A stretch of 61,521 bases of DNA from CAYFKJ01 sp964528595 (GTDB taxonomy: Bacteria > Pseudomonadota > Alphaproteobacteria > UBA2966). A program made the translations under genes and the position numbers. Shown here one piece after another: positions 45,466 to 54,327 of the stretch; positions within the stretch are counted from its first letter, which is position 1; every line of letters starts with the position of its first letter. The notes below the pieces were generated by a model. That model saw nothing but the letters and a program-made list of their open reading frames with translations. It did no database searches and was not told the origin of the DNA. Location of the stretch: NCBI GenBank assembly GCA_964528595.1, contig CAZGTM010000021.1:1-61521 (forward strand), written 5' to 3'.

Positions 45466-46904
45466 CAGCGGACCACCACGTTAAGCACCTGTTCGCCCCG
45501 CCGAATGGCGATCCGCCATTCTTCTTTTTTCTCATCAATTACATTAACTGCATCCGATACATTATTGATTTCTATATCATTTATCTTTAGCAATATATCG
45601 CCTGGACGGAGCCGGAGCCGGCTCGCCCGACTGCCGCCGGCGAGTTCCAATACGATGACGCCGCGGATCAGGTTGCCGAGGCCGAGTTCCTCGGCAAGGG
45701 CCGGCGAGAGGTTGCCGATGGTGGCGCCGGCCAGGATGTGTTTGTTTGGCAGCTTCGTGAGGTTTCGCGGCGGCTCCTCCGGCGCCCTGACGAGACTAAT
45801 GCGCACCGACCTTTGCTTGGACTTGCGCAGGATCGTCAGGGTTACCACGCCGCCGACGGGCTTCGTCACGACGCGAAACTGCAATCCCTGGGGATCGAAG
45901 ATGTCTCTGCCGTCCACTTCCGTGACGACATCGCCGATCCTTAGGCCGGCTTCGTCAGCCGGACCGCCCTTGAAGATCGAGTTGATCAGGACACCGCCCG
46001 GACGATCAAGGCCATGGGCCGCCGCGAGGTCGCGCGTAACGGCCTGGCCCGAGGCGCCCAGCCAGGGCCGGACGATGCGCCCGCCCTGAGCCGCGCTTTC
46101 CACGATGGCGCGCACCATGTTGGCCGGAATGGCGAAGCCGATGCCGATGGAGCCGCCGGTTTTGGAGAATATCGCGGTGTTGACGCCCGCCAGGCGTCCG
46201 TCCATGGTCACCAGCGCCCCGCCGGAGTTGCCGGGATTGATGGCAGCATCGGTCTGTATGAAAAAGCTGTAATCCGAGACGCCGACCTGGGTGCGGGCCA
46301 GCGCGGAAACGATACCGCTGGTAACGGTTTGCCCCACGCCGAACGGATTGCCGATGGCCAGCACCAGATCGCCGACTTCCAGGTCGTCAGAATCCATGAA
46401 TTCAAGGAAAGCAAAACTCTCCCGGTCCGCTTGCAGGCGCAGGACGGCAAGATCGGTGCGTTCGTCCTTGAGAATGACCTTGGCTTCGAACTCGCGGCGG
46501 TCGGAAAGGGCCACGATGATCTGATCCGCCCCCTTCACGACATGGTGGTTGGTGACCACCAGCCCATCCGCCCGCACGATGACGCCTGAGCCGAGCGAAT
46601 TCTGGATGCGCTCCCGAGTGCCGCCCCGGCCGAAGCCCTCACCGAAAAACCGCCGGAAGAACGGGTCATCGAAAAAGGGCGAGCGGAAGCGCGTCTTGAC
46701 CACCGTCCGGGTGTAGATATTGACGACAGCCGGCTTAACCATGCGAACCAGCGGCGCGTAGGACAGCATGATCTGGTTTTGGTCTTGCGGAAGTACCCTT
46801 TTCTGGGCCTGAGACGGCATGGCGAAAGTGATCGCCAGCAGCACACTTGCCGCAATGACGGCCACCCCACGCTTTCCGTTGCCTTGTAAACCTGCCCAAA
46901 TCAT
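45465..46904 (-). CDS. degP: Do-family periplasmic serine protease (DegP/HtrA-like)
   Basis: 479 residues. An N-terminal signal (about 12-33, ending SQA) leads into a trypsin-like domain with the full triad: His in TNHHVV, Asp in ERTDLAVL and Ser in NPGNSGGALV. Two PDZ domains follow (about 295-375 and 395-479). It would degrade or refold misfolded envelope proteins. Codons about 435-465 of the second PDZ are strikingly AT-rich, with several ATA and AAT codons unlike the rest of the gene. It is first in the run degP-rarA-crcB-rluC. Confidence 0.93.
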   Translation of the reverse strand: MIWAGLQGNGKRGVAVIAASVLLAITFAMPSQAQKRVLPQDQNQIMLSYAPLVRMVKPAVVNIYTRTVVKTRFRSPFFDDPFFRRFFGEGFGRGGTRERIQNSLGSGVIVRADGLVVTNHHVVKGADQIIVALSDRREFEAKVILKDERTDLAVLRLQADRESFAFLEFMDSDDLEVGDLVLAIGNPFGVGQTVTSGIVSALARTQVGVSDYSFFIQTDAAINPGNSGGALVTMDGRLAGVNTAIFSKTGGSIGIGFAIPANMVRAIVESAAQGGRIVRPWLGASGQAVTRDLAAAHGLDRPGGVLINSIFKGGPADEAGLRIGDVVTEVDGRDIFDPQGLQFRVVTKPVGGVVTLTILRKSKQRSVRISLVRAPEEPPRNLTKLPNKHILAGATIGNLSPALAEELGLGNLIRGVIVLELAGGSRASRLRLRPGDILLKINDIEINNVSDAVNVIDEKKEEWRIAIRRGEQVLNVVVR

Positions 46905-46956
46905 GTATTCACGTTCCCGCTAACCCAAGAAGTGGGTGCTAATTTAACGCTTCAAA

Positions 46957-46990
46957 CAGAAAAGGGCAGCCCATTCGGCTGCCCTTTCCG
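46957..46990 (-). terminator. Terminator of the ribosomal protein run after rplQ
   Basis: AAAGGGCAGCC at 46961-46971 pairs perfectly with GGCTGCCCTTT at 46977-46987 around a five-base loop. On the minus strand the stem is followed by TCTGTTTG, a weak T-rich tail added to the Ts at the stem end. It lies about 40 bases past the rplQ stop and fits the end of the alpha operon, separating it from degP. Confidence 0.8.
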
Positions 46991-47027
46991 ACAAGCGCGT
47001 AGTCGCGCTCAAGCAAATTCTTCAGAC

Positions 47028-47459
47028 TTACGCCGCGGCGTCGGCCAACTCTTCGTCGTCGTCACCGGGCACCGGACCGGAATCCTGGCCTTTGGCATCG
47101 ACGTCGCGGTCGACCAACTCGATAACGGCCATGGGCGAAGCGTCGCCGTAACGGTAGCCTGCCTTGAGCACCCGGGTGTAGCCGCCAGGGCGGTCGGCAT
47201 AGCGTTCCGCCAGAACCGTGAAAAGCTTGTCGACGAGCTTGGCGTCGGGAATGACGGCCAAGACCTGCCGGCGGGCATGAAGGCCGCCGCGCTTGCCGAG
47301 CGTAATCAGCTTGTCGACCACGCCGCGAAGCTCCTTGGCCTTGGGCAATGTCGTTTTGATCTGTTCGTGCTTGACCAGCGCCGCCGCCATGTTGCGGAAC
47401 ATGGCCTTGCGGTGAGAACTGGTGCGGTTGAGCTTTCGCCCACTTCTGCGGTGACGCAT
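47028..47459 (-). CDS. rplQ: 50S ribosomal protein L17
   Basis: 143 residues. MRHRRSGRKLNRTSSHRKAMF is the universal L17 start, and AMAAALVKHEQIKTTLPKAKELR follows. The last 25 residues are an acidic, Gly/Asp-rich tail (PGDDDEELADAAA). L17 sits near the peptide exit tunnel of the large subunit. It is the last gene of the alpha operon, 45 bases after rpoA. Confidence 0.97.
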   Translation of the reverse strand: MRHRRSGRKLNRTSSHRKAMFRNMAAALVKHEQIKTTLPKAKELRGVVDKLITLGKRGGLHARRQVLAVIPDAKLVDKLFTVLAERYADRPGGYTRVLKAGYRYGDASPMAVIELVDRDVDAKGQDSGPVPGDDDEELADAAA

Positions 47460-47504
47460 CTATCGTCTCCTGAACCTAATACTGGACCTGGTCCCTCGGC
47501 GCCG

Positions 47505-48521
47505 CTAGAACGGCTCCTCGAGCTTCTTGGCCATTTCCTCAATGTTCTCCGGCGGCCAGTCCGTCACCTCCATGCCGAGGTGAAGACCCATCTGCATGAG
47601 AACTTCCTTGATCTCGTTAAGCGACTTGCGGCCGAAATTCGGCGTCCGCAGCATTTCCGCCTCGGTCTTCTGGATCAAATCGCCGATGTAGACGATGTTG
47701 TCGTTCTTGAGGCAGTTGGCCGAGCGAACCGACAATTCCAATTCGTCGACCTTGCGCAGCAGGTTGCGGTTGAATTCCGGCTCCTCGCGCTCCTCGACGG
47801 TCTCGCGCACTGTGGGCTCTTCGAAATTGATGAAGAGCTGCAACTGGTCCTGCAGAATGCGCGCAGCTAGGGCAACGGCGTCGTCGGGCGAAACCGTACC
47901 GTCGGTTTCCAGGTCCAGGACAAGTTTGTCGTAATCCAGAACCTGACCTTCGCGCGTGTTTTCGACCTTGTAGGAAACGCGGCGCACGGGGCTGTACAGC
48001 GCATCGACCGGGATCAACCCGATCGGCGCGTCCTCGGCTCTATTCTGGGCCGCCGGCACGTAGCCCATGCCGGTCTCGACCGAAAGTTCCATCGACAGCG
48101 AGGCGGCGTCATCCAGGGTACAGATCACCAGGTCCGGATTGAGAACCTCGATGTCGTGACCCGGATCAATATCGCCCGCGGTAACCTCGCCCGGACCCTT
48201 GGCGGTCAACGACATGCGGCGCGGACCGTCGGCATGGCTGCGCAGCGCCAAACCCTTGATATTGAGGACGATATCGGTGACATCCTCGCGCACGCCCGGA
48301 ATCGACGAAAATTCGTGCAAAACGCCGTCGACCTGGATCGACGTCACCGCCGAACCCTGTAGCGACGACAGCAGCACGCGGCGCAGGGCATTGCCCAGCG
48401 TCAGGCCGAAGCCGCGTTCCAGTGGTTCGGCGACGATGGTCGCACTGCGGTCGGCATCGACGCCGCTTTCGACGTCGAGTTTGTGGGGCTTTATCAGCTC
48501 TTGCCAGTTCTTGTGAATCAC
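47505..48521 (-). CDS. rpoA: RNA polymerase alpha subunit
   Basis: 338 residues from a GTG at about 48521 (VIHKNWQELIKPHKLDVE), the usual alphaproteobacterial opening; the longer frame is not conserved. The N-terminal dimerisation domain contains PLERGFGLTLGNALRRVLLSS, and the C-terminal domain, which contacts UP elements and activators, contains RSANCLKNDNIVYIGDLIQKTE. It lies between rpsK and rplQ. The 139-base leader before it has a CCGGATG/CATCCGG hairpin. Confidence 0.97.
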   Translation of the reverse strand: MIHKNWQELIKPHKLDVESGVDADRSATIVAEPLERGFGLTLGNALRRVLLSSLQGSAVTSIQVDGVLHEFSSIPGVREDVTDIVLNIKGLALRSHADGPRRMSLTAKGPGEVTAGDIDPGHDIEVLNPDLVICTLDDAASLSMELSVETGMGYVPAAQNRAEDAPIGLIPVDALYSPVRRVSYKVENTREGQVLDYDKLVLDLETDGTVSPDDAVALAARILQDQLQLFINFEEPTVRETVEEREEPEFNRNLLRKVDELELSVRSANCLKNDNIVYIGDLIQKTEAEMLRTPNFGRKSLNEIKEVLMQMGLHLGMEVTDWPPENIEEMAKKLEEPF

Positions 48522-48660
48522 GCGATCACCCTTATGCCCAATTTGGCGCCAGCGCCCGGATGTCAAACATCCGGTTTGCGGCACCATTTTCCTTCACATA
48601 CGGCGGAACCCCGCCGCAAATCTCTTAACTTAACCGCTCCGCCAATCTGCGGAGATACGC

Positions 48661-49050
48661 TTAGACGCGGCGGCGCTTCGGCGGACGGCAGCCGTTATGC
48701 GGGATCGGCGTCACATCCGTGATGGCCGTTACCGTAAAGCCGACGACCTGAAGCGCACGCAAGGCCGATTCACGTCCCGAACCCGGACCCTTGACCTGAA
48801 CCTCAAGGGTCTTCACCCCGTGCTCCATGGCTTTCTTGCCGGCATCCTCCGCCGCCATCTGGGCCGCATACGGGGTCGACTTGCGCGATCCCTTGAAACC
48901 CTGCTGGCCGGCCGACGCCCACGAGATCGTATTGCCCTGTGCGTCGGCAATGGTAATCATCGTGTTGTTGAACGTGGCGTTTACGTGCGCCACGCCGGAG
49001 GTGATGTTTTTCCGCTCGCGACGGCGAACTCGACTGGTATCCCGCGCCAT
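48661..49050 (-). CDS. rpsK: 30S ribosomal protein S11
   Basis: 129 residues. GVAHVNATFNNTMITI, KGSRKSTPYAAQMAAEDA and the C-terminal DVTPIPHNGCRPPKRRRV are the S11 signatures. It forms part of the platform near the E site. The gene is 48 bases after rpsM in the alpha operon. Confidence 0.98.
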   Translation of the reverse strand: MARDTSRVRRRERKNITSGVAHVNATFNNTMITIADAQGNTISWASAGQQGFKGSRKSTPYAAQMAAEDAGKKAMEHGVKTLEVQVKGPGSGRESALRALQVVGFTVTAITDVTPIPHNGCRPPKRRRV

Positions 49051-49098
49051 AATTTCTACCTTCTAACCGCTTTGGCCTTCCCGAAATCGGGAGGGCAA

Positions 49099-49467
49099 TT
49101 ACTTTTTCTTGCCCGCGATCGCCCGGGCCGGACCTTTGCGGGTCCGGGCATTCGTGTGCGTCCGCTGACCGCGCACCGGCAGTCCGCGGCGATGCCTCAG
49201 GCCCCGGTAGCAACCGAGATCCATCAGGCGTTTGATGTTCATCGAGGTCTCGCGGCGAAGATCGCCCTCGACCAGGTAATCGCGGTCGATGATCTCGCGA
49301 ATTTGGATGACCTCGGCGTCCGTCAATTCATTGACGCGCCGCTCCCGCGGAATCGAGGCTTTGCCGCAAATCTCGGTGGCCTTGGTGCGGCCGATACCGA
49401 AGATGTAGGTCAAGCCGATTTCGACCCTTTTGTTGGTCGGAATGTTAACGCCAGCTATACGCGCCAC
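49099..49467 (-). CDS. rpsM: 30S ribosomal protein S13
   Basis: 122 residues. MARIAGVNIPTNKRVEIGLTYIFGIG and the basic end GLPVRGQRTHTNARTRKGPAR are characteristic. It lies on the head of the small subunit and contacts the P-site tRNA and L5. It is the first gene of the alpha operon, separated from adk by 180 bases that hold a strong hairpin. Confidence 0.98.
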   Translation of the reverse strand: MARIAGVNIPTNKRVEIGLTYIFGIGRTKATEICGKASIPRERRVNELTDAEVIQIREIIDRDYLVEGDLRRETSMNIKRLMDLGCYRGLRHRRGLPVRGQRTHTNARTRKGPARAIAGKKK

Positions 49468-49536
49468 GACCGTAACTCCTTATTTGTTTTCAAGCACTTG
49501 AGCTTCATTTCAAAAGGCTTCGTTGCAGCACAAAAT

Positions 49537-49564
49537 GCCCCGCACCGGGTCACTGACCCGGGGC
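49537..49564 (-). terminator. Hairpin between adk and rpsM (terminator or attenuator)
   Basis: CCGGGTC at 49545-49551 pairs with GACCCGG at 49555-49561 around ACT, and flanking GCCCC and GGGC bases can extend the stem with a small bulge. On the minus strand it is followed by ATTTTG. It lies 70 bases before the rpsM start, so it could end the spc-adk transcript or attenuate read-through into rpsM-rpsK-rpoA-rplQ. Confidence 0.6.
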
Positions 49565-49647
49565 AAAAGGCCCTGAGAAATACGCTTTTCGCGGCTCCAA
49601 TGAATGGGTGCCGGATTATTGGTAAATCCCGTGTCCAAGTCAACCAT

Positions 49648-50310
49648 TTACGCGGCCTCCATGGCCATAACGATACTTTTTTCGACCGTCTGCATATCCG
49701 CCATGCCGTCGATCGAGTGCAGCTTGCCGCGCCCGCGGTAGTAGGGCAGCAGCGGCGCCGTCTGTTCGTTGTAAGCCTTGAGGCGGATGCGTACCGAATC
49801 GGCATTGTCGTCGGCCCGGCGTTCAAACTCCGTACCGCCGCAGTTGTCGCATTTACCTTCGACCTCGGTCGGTTTGAAGGTGTCGTGATAGCCCGCCTTG
49901 CACTTGACGCAGGCAAAGCGGCCCGAGATGCGCTCGATCAGCGCTTCATCGTCAACCGACATTTCGACCACCAGGCGCAATTCCATGCCCTTGTCGTCGA
50001 GCAGGCGGTCCAGCGCTTCGGCCTGGGCGACCGTCCGCGGAAAGCCGTCGAGCACGAAGCCTTCGGCGCAGTCTGGTTCTTCGATGCGGTCCGACAGCAT
50101 GGCGATGACGGTGTCGTCGTCAACTAAATCGCCGGCCGCCATGATTTCCTTCACCCGCAATCCCACCGGCGTTTCCGCCGCGATGGCGGCCCGCAGCATC
50201 TCGCCGGTCGACAGTTGCACGAGGCCGTGCTTTTCCTGCAGGCGGCTGGCCTGGGTGCCCTTGCCGCAGCCCGGCGGGCCCAGCAGGATCATGTTCATCT
50301 TCCCGCTCAT
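49648..50310 (-). CDS. adk: Adenylate kinase with a zinc-type LID
   Basis: 220 residues from ATG 50310, which overlaps the secY stop (ATGA). An in-frame ATG at 50298 gives the more familiar MNMILLGPPGCGKGTQ start. GPPGCGKGT is the P-loop, and DGFPRTVAQAEALDR is the adenylate kinase signature. The LID contains CVKC and CDNC pairs, the four-cysteine zinc site of long-form kinases. It interconverts AMP, ADP and ATP. secY-adk-rpsM is the standard alphaproteobacterial order. Confidence 0.96.
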   Translation of the reverse strand: MSGKMNMILLGPPGCGKGTQASRLQEKHGLVQLSTGEMLRAAIAAETPVGLRVKEIMAAGDLVDDDTVIAMLSDRIEEPDCAEGFVLDGFPRTVAQAEALDRLLDDKGMELRLVVEMSVDDEALIERISGRFACVKCKAGYHDTFKPTEVEGKCDNCGGTEFERRADDNADSVRIRLKAYNEQTAPLLPYYRGRGKLHSIDGMADMQTVEKSIVMAMEAA

Positions 50311-51650
50311 CGCCGCTTGCCCCTGATCTTGGACTTCTTGATCAGGCCTTCGTACTGATGGGCCAGCAGGTGCGACTGGATTTGGCCGACGGTGTCCATG
50401 GTGACGGTCACGACGATCAGCAACGAGGTTCCGCCGAAGTAGAACGGCACGGCGTATTGCGAAATGAGAATTTCCGGCAGCAGGCAAACCGCTGAAAGGT
50501 AAGCCGCGCCGACCACAGTGAGGCGGGTCAGGACATGGTCCAGGTAATCCGACGTGTTCTTGCCCGGCCGGATGCCCGGAATGAAACCGCCGTATTTCTT
50601 GAGGTTGTCCGCCGTATCCGCCGGATTGAAGACGACCGCCGTGTAGAAGAAGCAGAAGAAGACGATGCCCGAGAGATACATCAGCATGTAGAGCGGCTGT
50701 CCGCGCCCCAGCAAAGCCGTTACCGACGTCAGCCATTCCGGCCCCTGCCCGGCCGAGAAGTTGGCCATGGTGATGGGCAGCAGCAGCAGCGACGAAGCGA
50801 AAATCGGCGGAATAACGCCCGCCGTATTGAGTTTGAGCGGAATGTGCGAGCTTTCGCCGCCGAACATCTTGTTGCCGACCTGGCGCTTCGGATATTGCAC
50901 GACGATGCGCCGCTGGGCCCGCTCCATGAAAACGATGAACATGATCACGGCGGCGACCATGACCAACAGGAACAGGATGAACAGGGTCGACAGGGCGCCC
51001 GTCCGGCCCAGTTCCAGGGTGCCCACCAGGGCGCTCGGCAGTTCCGCGACAATGCCGGAGAAGATGATCAGCGAAATACCGTTGCCGATACCACGCGCGG
51101 TGATCTGTTCGCCCAGCCACATCAGGAAGATCGTGCCGCCCGTCAGGGTAATGACGGTGACGGCGCGGAAATAAAGGCCGGGCTCGGCGACGGCGGGACC
51201 TTGCGAGCCGGTCATGCTTTCGAGACCGACGGCGATGCCGTAGGCCTGAACGGCGGCCAGCATCACAGTACCGTAGCGGGTGTACTGATTGATCTTCTTG
51301 CGGCCCTGTTCGCCTTCTTTCTTGAGCGCCTCCAGGTGGGGCGACACCGTCGTCATCAACTGAATGATAATCGACGAGGAAATGTACGGCATGATGTTGA
51401 GGGCGAAGATCGTCATGCGGCCCAGAGCGCCGCCGGCAAACATGTCGAACATGCCGAGAATGCCGCTCTGGTTCTGCCGGAAAATGTCCTGCAGCACGCC
51501 GGGATCGATGCCGGGCAACGGAATGTAGGTACCCAGGCGATAGATGATCAGCGCGCCGAGCGTGAACCAGATACGCTTCTTCAGTTCCGTCGCCTTGGCA
51601 AAGGCGCCGAAATTGATATTCGCGGCTAGTTGTTCGGCGGCAGATGCCAT
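50307..51650 (-). CDS. secY: Protein translocase subunit SecY
   Basis: 447 residues from ATG 51650 with GGAG 8 bases upstream; a TTG one codon earlier is less likely. Ten membrane helices are visible. KRIWFTLGALIIYRLGTYIPLPGID and GSYIFPLE-like segments such as FNPADTADNLKKYGGFIPGIRPGK are SecY signatures. It forms the protein-conducting channel with SecE and SecG. It follows rplO by 31 bases and overlaps adk. Confidence 0.97.
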   Translation of the reverse strand: MASAAEQLAANINFGAFAKATELKKRIWFTLGALIIYRLGTYIPLPGIDPGVLQDIFRQNQSGILGMFDMFAGGALGRMTIFALNIMPYISSSIIIQLMTTVSPHLEALKKEGEQGRKKINQYTRYGTVMLAAVQAYGIAVGLESMTGSQGPAVAEPGLYFRAVTVITLTGGTIFLMWLGEQITARGIGNGISLIIFSGIVAELPSALVGTLELGRTGALSTLFILFLLVMVAAVIMFIVFMERAQRRIVVQYPKRQVGNKMFGGESSHIPLKLNTAGVIPPIFASSLLLLPITMANFSAGQGPEWLTSVTALLGRGQPLYMLMYLSGIVFFCFFYTAVVFNPADTADNLKKYGGFIPGIRPGKNTSDYLDHVLTRLTVVGAAYLSAVCLLPEILISQYAVPFYFGGTSLLIVVTVTMDTVGQIQSHLLAHQYEGLIKKSKIRGKRR

Positions 51651-51681
51651 CAATTATGCTCCCAGTGAGCGCATATGGGGA

Positions 51682-52203
51682 TTACTCGGCGTCCTTGCCA
51701 GCTTTGGCGTCGCCTTCATCGGCTTTTTCCGCCGCCGGCGCGGCGGGCGCCGCGACCGTGACTTTGCCGCCGGCGGCCTCGACCGCGGCGATGGCCGCTT
51801 TGGAAGCGCCGCTGACTTCGATGTTGAGCTTGGCCTTCAATTCGCCTTTAGCCAGCAGGCGGACACCATCTTTAACGCGGCCGACGATGCCGGCCTCTTT
51901 CAGAACATCGATCGTCACGGGCTTCTTGGCGTCTAGCTTGCCGGCGTCGACCGCGGCCTGCAGACGGCCGATGTTGACCGGCTCGAAGACCTTGCGGAAA
52001 ATGTTGTTGAAGCCGCGCTTCGGCAGACGCCGGTGCAGCGGCATCTGGCCACCCTCAAATCCCTTGATGGCAACGCCGGTGCGGGACTTCTGGCCCTTAT
52101 GGCCACGGCCCGCGGTTTTGCCGGTGCCGGAAGCGATGCCGCGTCCGACCCGGGTCCGGGCCTTGCGGGCGCCTGCGTTGTCCGAAAGCTGATTGAGTTT
52201 CAT
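51682..52203 (-). CDS. rplO: 50S ribosomal protein L15
   Basis: 173 residues. MKLNQLSDNAGARKARTRVGRG, the GHKGQKSRTG basic loop and GGQMPLHRRLPKRGF are typical. The last 25 residues form an Ala/Lys/Glu-rich extension (APAAEKADEGDAKAGKDAE) beyond the usual end. It is part of the spc operon between rpmD and secY. Confidence 0.97.
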   Translation of the reverse strand: MKLNQLSDNAGARKARTRVGRGIASGTGKTAGRGHKGQKSRTGVAIKGFEGGQMPLHRRLPKRGFNNIFRKVFEPVNIGRLQAAVDAGKLDAKKPVTIDVLKEAGIVGRVKDGVRLLAKGELKAKLNIEVSGASKAAIAAVEAAGGKVTVAAPAAPAAEKADEGDAKAGKDAE

Positions 52204-52239
52204 GAGCTTATTCCTGCTTACAAACCCGGCTTAAATTGG

Positions 52240-52434
52240 TTAGCCGGCTTCCTCGACGCGCACGAGGTGCGAAACTTTGTTGATCATGCCGCGTACCGAC
52301 GGCGTGTCTTCCAACACGCTGGTGCGGTGCATTTTGTTCAGGCCCAAGCCGACCAGCGTCGCCCGCTGTTCTTTGGGGCGGCCGATCGGGCTTTTGATCT
52401 GGGTGACCGTGACGGTCTGTTTTTTGTCCGCCAT
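52240..52434 (-). CDS. rpmD: 50S ribosomal protein L30
   Basis: 64 residues from ATG 52434 (MADKKQTVTVTQIKSPIGRP); the longer frame enters rpsE. RATLVGLGLNKMHRTSVLEDTP is the L30 signature. The start lies 5 bases before the rpsE stop is cleared, so the two genes are tightly packed. Confidence 0.96.
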   Translation of the reverse strand: MADKKQTVTVTQIKSPIGRPKEQRATLVGLGLNKMHRTSVLEDTPSVRGMINKVSHLVRVEEAG

Positions 52435-52438
52435 CGGC

Positions 52439-52981
52439 CTACTCCTGAACGTCGTCGGCGGATTTGCCGCGACGGCCAACGATCTCACTCACCTTCTTGC
52501 CCCGGCGGGCGGCGACGGAACGCGGTGACATCATGTGGTTCAAGGCGTCGAACGTGGCCTTGATCATGTTGTAGGGGTTGGACGTGCCGATCGACTTGGT
52601 GACGATGTCCTGGACGCCCAGCGTCTCGAACACGGCGCGCATCGGACCGCCGGCGATGATGCCGGTACCCGGAGGCGCGGCGCGCAGAACCACGCGGCCC
52701 GCACCGAAGCGGCCCTTGACGTCGTGGTGCAGCGTCCGACCTTCACGCAAAGGCACCCGGATCATGTTCTTCTTGGCGCTCTCGGTCGCCTTGCGGATGG
52801 CTTCGGGAACTTCCCGCGCCTTACCGTGACCGAAACCAACACGGCCCTTCTGATCGCCGGCGACGACCAGGGCGGCGAAACCGAAACGGCGTCCGCCCTT
52901 GACCACCTTGGCGACGCGATTGATGCCGACAAGCTTGTCGACCAGTTCGCTTTCGCCGCGCTCCATATGTTGCGAAGACAT
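52439..52981 (-). CDS. rpsE: 30S ribosomal protein S5
   Basis: 180 residues. VDKLVGINRVAKVVKGGRRF opens the double-stranded-RNA-binding domain, and GIIAGGPMRAVFETLGVQDI is the conserved C-terminal half. S5 contributes to decoding accuracy and mRNA entry. It starts 17 bases after rplR. Confidence 0.97.
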   Translation of the reverse strand: MSSQHMERGESELVDKLVGINRVAKVVKGGRRFGFAALVVAGDQKGRVGFGHGKAREVPEAIRKATESAKKNMIRVPLREGRTLHHDVKGRFGAGRVVLRAAPPGTGIIAGGPMRAVFETLGVQDIVTKSIGTSNPYNMIKATFDALNHMMSPRSVAARRGKKVSEIVGRRGKSADDVQE

Positions 52982-52998
52982 TCTTTATTCCTTCCGCA

Positions 52999-53361
52999 TT
53001 AGAAGTTCAGGCCGCCTTCGCGCGCAGCTTCCGCCAGCGCCTTGACTCGGCCGTGAAAGAGATACCCACCGCGGTCGAAGGCAACCTCGGTAACGCCGGC
53101 GGCCTTTGCCCGCTCGGCGACGAGGGTTCCGACTTCGGCAGCGGCGTCCTTGTTGCCGCCGGAGGAAAGCTTGGTCCGCATGTCCTTTTCCAGGCTCGAC
53201 GCGGCGGCCAACGTGCGGCCCTCCGCATCGTCAATGATCTGGGCGTAGATGTGCTTGCCCGAGCGGTGGACGCTGAGACGCGGACGTCCGGTGCCCCGTT
53301 TGGCCAGGCTGCTGCGGACGCGGGCCTTGCGGCGTTCAAAGAGTGATTTTTGTTTGCTCAT
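52999..53361 (-). CDS. rplR: 50S ribosomal protein L18
   Basis: 120 residues. RKARVRSSLAKRGTGRPRLSVHRSGKHIYAQ and FDRGGYLFHGRVKALAEAAREGGL are characteristic. L18 binds 5S rRNA with L5. It lies 12 bases after rplF. Confidence 0.97.
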   Translation of the reverse strand: MSKQKSLFERRKARVRSSLAKRGTGRPRLSVHRSGKHIYAQIIDDAEGRTLAAASSLEKDMRTKLSSGGNKDAAAEVGTLVAERAKAAGVTEVAFDRGGYLFHGRVKALAEAAREGGLNF

Positions 53362-53373
53362 GATCCGGCGGTC

Positions 53374-53907
53374 CTACTTCTTCTTGCCTTCCTTGCGGAA
53401 GATCTGCTCGTTGGCGTAGCGCACGCCCTTGCCCTTGTAGGGTTCCGGCTTGCGGTAGGCGCGGATTTCCGCGGCCACCTGGCCAACGACCTGTTTGTCG
53501 GCGCCCGAAATGGCGATCGCCGTGGGCTTTTCGCACTTGATCTCGATGCCCTCGGGGATGGGGTAGTGGACGTCGTGGCTGAAGCCCAGCTGAAGATTGA
53601 GGTTCTTGCCCTCAACGGCGGCGCGATAGCCCACGCCGACGATTTCCAGGTTCACCGAAAAGCCTTCGGAGACCCCGACAACGATGTTGTTGGCCAGCGT
53701 GCGCTGCATGCCCCACATGGTGCGGGCACGCTTGGAATCGCTACGCGGCAGAACGACGACGGTGCCGTCTTCCTGCTTGGCTTCGACATCGTCGACGAAA
53801 GTCATCGCCAGTTCGCCTTTCGGCCCCTTGGCTTTGAAATCCTGGCCGCTCAATTCAACGGTAACACCGTCCGGAATGGCGACAGGTTTTTGTCCGATAC
53901 GAGACAT
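53374..53907 (-). CDS. rplF: 50S ribosomal protein L6
   Basis: 177 residues. MSRIGQKPVAIPDGVTVELSG opens the first of two related domains, and KPEPYKGKGVRYANE is the conserved C-terminal signature. It sits near the factor-binding site of the large subunit. It starts 8 bases after rpsH. Confidence 0.98.
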   Translation of the reverse strand: MSRIGQKPVAIPDGVTVELSGQDFKAKGPKGELAMTFVDDVEAKQEDGTVVVLPRSDSKRARTMWGMQRTLANNIVVGVSEGFSVNLEIVGVGYRAAVEGKNLNLQLGFSHDVHYPIPEGIEIKCEKPTAIAISGADKQVVGQVAAEIRAYRKPEPYKGKGVRYANEQIFRKEGKKK

Positions 53908-53915
53908 GACGCTTC

Positions 53916-54314
53916 CTAAATGATGTTACAGAGGACTTCGCCGCCGACGTTGGCCTCGCGGGCTTCGGCGTCCGACATGACGCCGCGCGGGGTCGACAGG
54001 ATGGCGATGCCGAGGCCGTTGCAGATCCTCGGCAAGTCCTTGATCGATGAATAAACACGGCGGCCCGGCGTCGACACGCGGTCGATGGTGCGAATGACGG
54101 GTTCGCCTTCGGCGTACTTCAACTCGATGACGAGTTCGGGCTTGGTCGGATTGGTCTCGTCCTTTTCCCAGCCGCGAATGTAACCTTCGCGCTTGAGCAC
54201 ATCGAGAACGTTGCTGCGGAAACTCGAGGCGGGGGACTTGACCCTGCCCAGGCCGGCGCGTTGTCCGTTGCGGATACGCGTCAACATGTCACCGATGGGA
54301 TCGGTCATCGACAT
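53916..54314 (-). CDS. rpsH: 30S ribosomal protein S8
   Basis: 132 residues from ATG 54314 (MSMTDPIGDMLTRIRNGQ), with GGAG about 12 bases upstream; ATG 54308 (MTDPIGD) is the alternative. STPRGVMSDAEAREANVGGEVLC is the S8 C-terminal signature. In E. coli S8 also represses the spc operon by binding its mRNA; this was not traced here. Confidence 0.97.
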   Translation of the reverse strand: MSMTDPIGDMLTRIRNGQRAGLGRVKSPASSFRSNVLDVLKREGYIRGWEKDETNPTKPELVIELKYAEGEPVIRTIDRVSTPGRRVYSSIKDLPRICNGLGIAILSTPRGVMSDAEAREANVGGEVLCNII

Positions 54315-54327
54315 CTTCGGCTCTCCT

